DNA from: Paenibacillus sp. MAHUQ-63
Lineage (GTDB): Bacteria; Bacillota; Bacilli; Paenibacillales; NBRC-103111
Direction: 5' to 3'
NCBI RefSeq assembly: GCF_028765165.1
Contig: NZ_JARADB010000003.1
Span: 62,001-126,000 of the forward strand
Length of the DNA stretch: 64,000 nt
The notes beneath the pieces were generated by a model, which was not told where the DNA came from, searched no databases, and saw nothing but the letters and a program-made list of their open reading frames with translations. Positions 61,147-64,000 of this stretch are shown in pieces; the stretch's first letter is position 1; each line of letters begins with the position of its first letter. Position numbers and translations under genes: made by a program.

Positions 61147-62172
61147 CTACCATTCTCTGCGGTTCAGCAGGGAGGATAAGAACGTCAAGCCCAGCCCTTG
61201 ACCCCAGCCTTGAATCCGCTTATACGGCACCCCTTTGTACCCGGCGAGATCCCTCATGACCGCGGTGCCCGCCGACACGCCCGTCACCGTACCGTCTTCG
61301 CTGATCCGGGAGAGGATGCCTTGAATCGACTTGTTCGTATATTTGTTATATAGCGGTCCGGCGCCGACAAGCGCTGCGGCGATACCGGCCGAGCCAGAGG
61401 TCTCCAAATAGGAATCCTTGTCCGTTAGCACCGTATGCCAGAGGCCGCTCTCATCCTGCAAACGAACCAGAGCGCTTAATTGATCGCGCAGAGAGCCTTC
61501 GATCATCATGAACGAAGGGTGCGTCACATGCACCAATTGCAAGGCGCGAGCCATCGTAATGGCAGCCCAAGAATTGCCGCGCGCCCAATAAATGCCTGAC
61601 ATATGATTCTGCGCCAGATTGTCCCAGCCGTGATAGTACAGGTTCGTCGTCCCGTCCTGCAAACAATTCTCATGACCGTGGTACTGCTTCAGCCCGTCTT
61701 CGAGATAATCGTCCCGCTTGAGCATGGAACCGATACGCACAAGGAAGTATCCCGCCATGAACATCGTATCCACCCAGGCCTGTTCAGGGAAATTGTACGT
61801 CTCCGAGTTTACGGTATGCTGGAAAATGCCGTCTCCGAAGCGCTCCGCTTCGTGGGTTAGGAAATCCGCCATCTGCGTCGCAATTTCGATATAGCGCTCT
61901 TCCCCTGTTTCCTTGTACAGCGTCAACAGGGAATGTCCGATCGAGATGCCGTTGACGGACAGCTTCGGCAGCCCGTCCTCCAGCTTCTCGTCAACCCAAT
62001 CTTTCAACAGCTGCAAATACTCGGCTTTGCCGGTTGCTTCATAAGCTTCCGTAACCCCATAGAAAGCCACGCCCCCCGGCCAATCCCAATTAAAGTCCAT
62101 GCGAAACGTTCGATGAACGACACGGTCTATCACGTTGCGAATTTCATCTTGATCGAATTGTAAAGCCGGCAT
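61147..62172 (-). CDS. Unsaturated rhamnogalacturonyl hydrolase (GH105)
   Basis: 341 residues. ATG at 62172 follows AAGGAGGA; an ATG at 62205 with a weaker site is an alternative. Alpha/alpha-barrel with DWPGGVAFYGVTEAYEATG, TFPEQAWVDTMFMAGYFL-like EQAWVDTMFMAG (catalytic Asp), YHGWDNL and WARGNSWAAITMARAL. It cleaves unsaturated galacturonyl-rhamnose made by lyases, as YteR/YesR. Cytoplasmic; fed by the two ABC permeases upstream. Confidence 0.94.
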   Translation of the reverse strand: MPALQFDQDEIRNVIDRVVHRTFRMDFNWDWPGGVAFYGVTEAYEATGKAEYLQLLKDWVDEKLEDGLPKLSVNGISIGHSLLTLYKETGEERYIEIATQMADFLTHEAERFGDGIFQHTVNSETYNFPEQAWVDTMFMAGYFLVRIGSMLKRDDYLEDGLKQYHGHENCLQDGTTNLYYHGWDNLAQNHMSGIYWARGNSWAAITMARALQLVHVTHPSFMMIEGSLRDQLSALVRLQDESGLWHTVLTDKDSYLETSGSAGIAAALVGAGPLYNKYTNKSIQGILSRISEDGTVTGVSAGTAVMRDLAGYKGVPYKRIQGWGQGLGLTFLSSLLNRREW

Positions 62173-62215
62173 CTCTTCAGTTCCTCCTTGTTGGTCGTAT
62201 GTCATACGCTTCCTG

Positions 62216-63061
62216 CTATCCTTTCAAACCGCTCGTTGAGATCCCGTCAACAATATACTTCTGGAAGATGATAAATACGATAAAGATCGGAAGAAGCGAT
62301 ACGGTTGACATCGCGAACATACCGCCCCAGTTGTTCAAGGATTCGCTATCCAGGAACAGCTTCAGTGCAAGTGAAACCGGATACATCTCCGCGTTGTTCA
62401 AGTAAAGCAGCGGGGTATAGAAATCGTCCCATCTCCAGTAGAAGGAGAAGATCGCCGCCGTAACAAGGGCCGGAACAATGAGCGGTACGATAATTTTGAA
62501 GAAAATGCTGTATTTGCTGCAGCCGTCCATTTTGGCCGCCTCGTCAAGCTCGCCCGGAATCGTGCGAATGAATTGCATAATGAGAAAGATAAAGAACGGA
62601 ATGCCGAAAAATTGCGGTACGATAATCGGTTTGAAGCTGGATAACCAGCCGATCTTGGCGAACAATACATACTGCGAGATGATTGTAACATCATGCGGCA
62701 GCAGCAGCGTCAGCATGACCATGGAAAACCAGAATTGGCTTCCTGCGAACTTGATGCGTGCGAAACCGTAACCCACCAGGGCTGAGGAAGCGACTGCACC
62801 AATGGTCGACAAGATGACGATGATGAAGCTGTTTTTCATAAAGGTCGCGAAGGTAATGCCCGCAAAGCCTTTCCATCCGGACAAGTAATTGCTCCACTCC
62901 AAGCGGCTTGGAATCAGGCTGGTGGCGGTCGTATAGATTTCTTCATTAGGCTTCAGGGAACTGGCGACCAGCCACAGTATCGGATAAATCGCTGTTATCG
63001 CAATCAGACAAACGATGAGATGGTACAGCACGGTTTTGATATTTTTAGCGCGTAGAGCCAT
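62216..63061 (-). CDS. Carbohydrate ABC transporter permease (MalG type)
   Basis: 281 residues, six helices. EAA loop [29 protein letters not shown] and C-terminal [14 protein letters not shown] are typical of MalG/LplC permeases. It follows the partner permease by 12 bp. Probably imports rhamnogalacturonan oligosaccharides (context). Confidence 0.95.
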   Translation of the reverse strand: MALRAKNIKTVLYHLIVCLIAITAIYPILWLVASSLKPNEEIYTTATSLIPSRLEWSNYLSGWKGFAGITFATFMKNSFIIVILSTIGAVASSALVGYGFARIKFAGSQFWFSMVMLTLLLPHDVTIISQYVLFAKIGWLSSFKPIIVPQFFGIPFFIFLIMQFIRTIPGELDEAAKMDGCSKYSIFFKIIVPLIVPALVTAAIFSFYWRWDDFYTPLLYLNNAEMYPVSLALKLFLDSESLNNWGGMFAMSTVSLLPIFIVFIIFQKYIVDGISTSGLKG

Positions 63062-63073
63062 GTCAGACCCCTC

Positions 63074-63961
63074 CTAGTTCTCGTAGTGAACCCAATATTT
63101 CGACGTTTTGAAAATGATCAGCGTGATAACACCGATCAAGATCAGCATAAACCAAGCCATGGCGGAAGCATAACCCATCTCGAAGAAGGTGAACGCCCGG
63201 TGGAATAAGTACAACGAATATAGCAGTGTATTGTTAAGCGGTCCGCCTTCACCATTGGAGATAATGTACGCCGGTGTGAACGTCAGGAAGCCCGAAATCG
63301 TTTGCAAAATCAAGTTGAACAGAATGATTGGACTTAGCAGCGGCAGCGTGATATTGAAAAATTGGCGAACCTTGCTGGCGCCGTCAACGCTTGCAGCCTC
63401 GTAATACGAACCGGGAATGTTCTTCAGACCGGCCAGGAAAATGAGCATCGACGATCCGAACTGCCATACGGACAGGAGCACGAGCGTGCCGAGCGCCGTT
63501 GCCGGATACCCGATCCAGGAGGTTGTCGTGTGAATGCCGATATTGTCCAGGAACGCGTTAATCAAACCTTTGTCACCGAAAATTTGGCGCCACATAATCG
63601 ATACCGCAACGCTTCCGCCAATCAAAGACGGCAAGTAGTACGTTGCGCGGTAGAACCCGATCCCTCTTACTGCGCGGTTTAGCAGCATGGCAACCAACAA
63701 AGCGATAATCAGCCGCATCGGGACTGACGTAAGGACATAAATGAGTGTTACACGAATTGAGTCTATGATTTTGTCGTCATTGGTGAACATTTTCTCGTAA
63801 TTCGCCAGCCCTACCCATCTCGGAGGCGACAGCAAATCATATTCGGTGAATGAGAAATACAGCGATGAAAACATCGGAAACAGCGTGAAGATAAGAAATC
63901 CGAGAATGAAAGGCGAGACAAACACATAGCCGACTATGTGATCATTTTCACGTAGTTTCAT
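63074..63961 (-). CDS. Carbohydrate ABC transporter permease (MalF type)
   Basis: 295 residues, six helices. GYVFVSPFILGFLIFTLFPMFSSLYFSFTEYD at the N-terminus and EAA loop GSYYEAASVDGASKVRQFFNITLPLLSPI. The ATG at 63961 lies 39 bases from the window end; the solute-binding protein gene is probably just beyond. Confidence 0.95.
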   Translation of the reverse strand: MKLRENDHIVGYVFVSPFILGFLIFTLFPMFSSLYFSFTEYDLLSPPRWVGLANYEKMFTNDDKIIDSIRVTLIYVLTSVPMRLIIALLVAMLLNRAVRGIGFYRATYYLPSLIGGSVAVSIMWRQIFGDKGLINAFLDNIGIHTTTSWIGYPATALGTLVLLSVWQFGSSMLIFLAGLKNIPGSYYEAASVDGASKVRQFFNITLPLLSPIILFNLILQTISGFLTFTPAYIISNGEGGPLNNTLLYSLYLFHRAFTFFEMGYASAMAWFMLILIGVITLIIFKTSKYWVHYEN

Positions 63962-64000
63962 AGTTCCACTTCCTTTTGCTCTATTTATAGGGGGGCGGCC

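Overview
The window looks like a chromosomal segment from a spore-forming bacterium of the family Paenibacillaceae (Paenibacillus or a close relative). The evidence is conserved Bacillales gene order (hrcA-grpE-dnaK-dnaJ, gpr-spoIIP-yqxA-lepA-hemW, comEA-comEB-comEC with divergent comER, yqeG-yqeH-aroE-yhbY-nadD-yqeK-rsfS-yqeM), many sporulation and germination genes, AGGAGG-type ribosome binding sites, a CIRCE operator, a leucine T-box, and a carbohydrate-utilisation cluster typical of plant-polymer degraders. Most genes lie on the minus strand.

Layout. 0-9 kb: RNA modification genes (mtaB fragment, rsmE, prmA) and a site-2 protease; a phosphodiesterase on the plus strand; two small proteins; a lipoprotein/permease/ATPase cassette that resembles the Vibrio Zrg zinc cassette; and a secreted alkaline phosphatase. 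9-15.5 kb: a heat-shock operon in the order hrcA, an archaeal-type (group III) chaperonin, grpE, dnaK, dnaJ, under a perfect CIRCE. 15.5-25.5 kb: a short-form N-acetylglutamate synthase with an ARG box upstream, hemW, lepA, yqxA, spoIIP, then a three-gene insertion encoding a TIR-like protein, a second TIR-like protein lacking the putative catalytic glutamate, and a small protein, followed by gpr, rpsT (plus strand) and holA. 25.6-31.8 kb: an ECF sigma/anti-sigma pair and a four-gene GerA-type germination receptor operon. 31.8-36.7 kb: late competence genes. 36.7-45.6 kb: leuS with its T-box, and the yqe ribosome-assembly/NAD operon with a CvfB-type gene inserted. 45.6-51 kb: an esterase and a MoxR/DUF58/transglutaminase operon. 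51-52 kb: a non-coding array of 2.7 copies of a 262-bp repeat built from GTGTCCGTTAG motifs, with a good promoter-like sequence reading into it. 52-55.6 kb: spoVAC-spoVAD-spoVAEB with a DUF421 protein that carries a DUF1657-like tail, plus a divergent DUF1657 gene, like the mobile spoVA2 (spoVA2mob) operons. 55.3-57.5 kb: small membrane and hypothetical genes, a papain-like protease, a glycosyltransferase. 57.6-64 kb: a rhamnogalacturonan/pectin-type cluster (clan GH-D hydrolase, acetylesterase, GH105 hydrolase, two sugar ABC permeases).

Working together. The heat-shock operon combines the DnaK machine with an extra chaperonin under HrcA/CIRCE. The spore genes cover germination signal reception (GerA-type receptor), channel formation (SpoVA), SASP degradation (Gpr) and engulfment (SpoIIP). 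The competence genes encode DNA binding and uptake. The terminal cluster would import pectin-derived oligosaccharides and deacetylate and cleave them inside the cell. The most unexplained parts are the TIR-like gene pair inside the gpr-spoIIP interval and the 262-bp repeat array.
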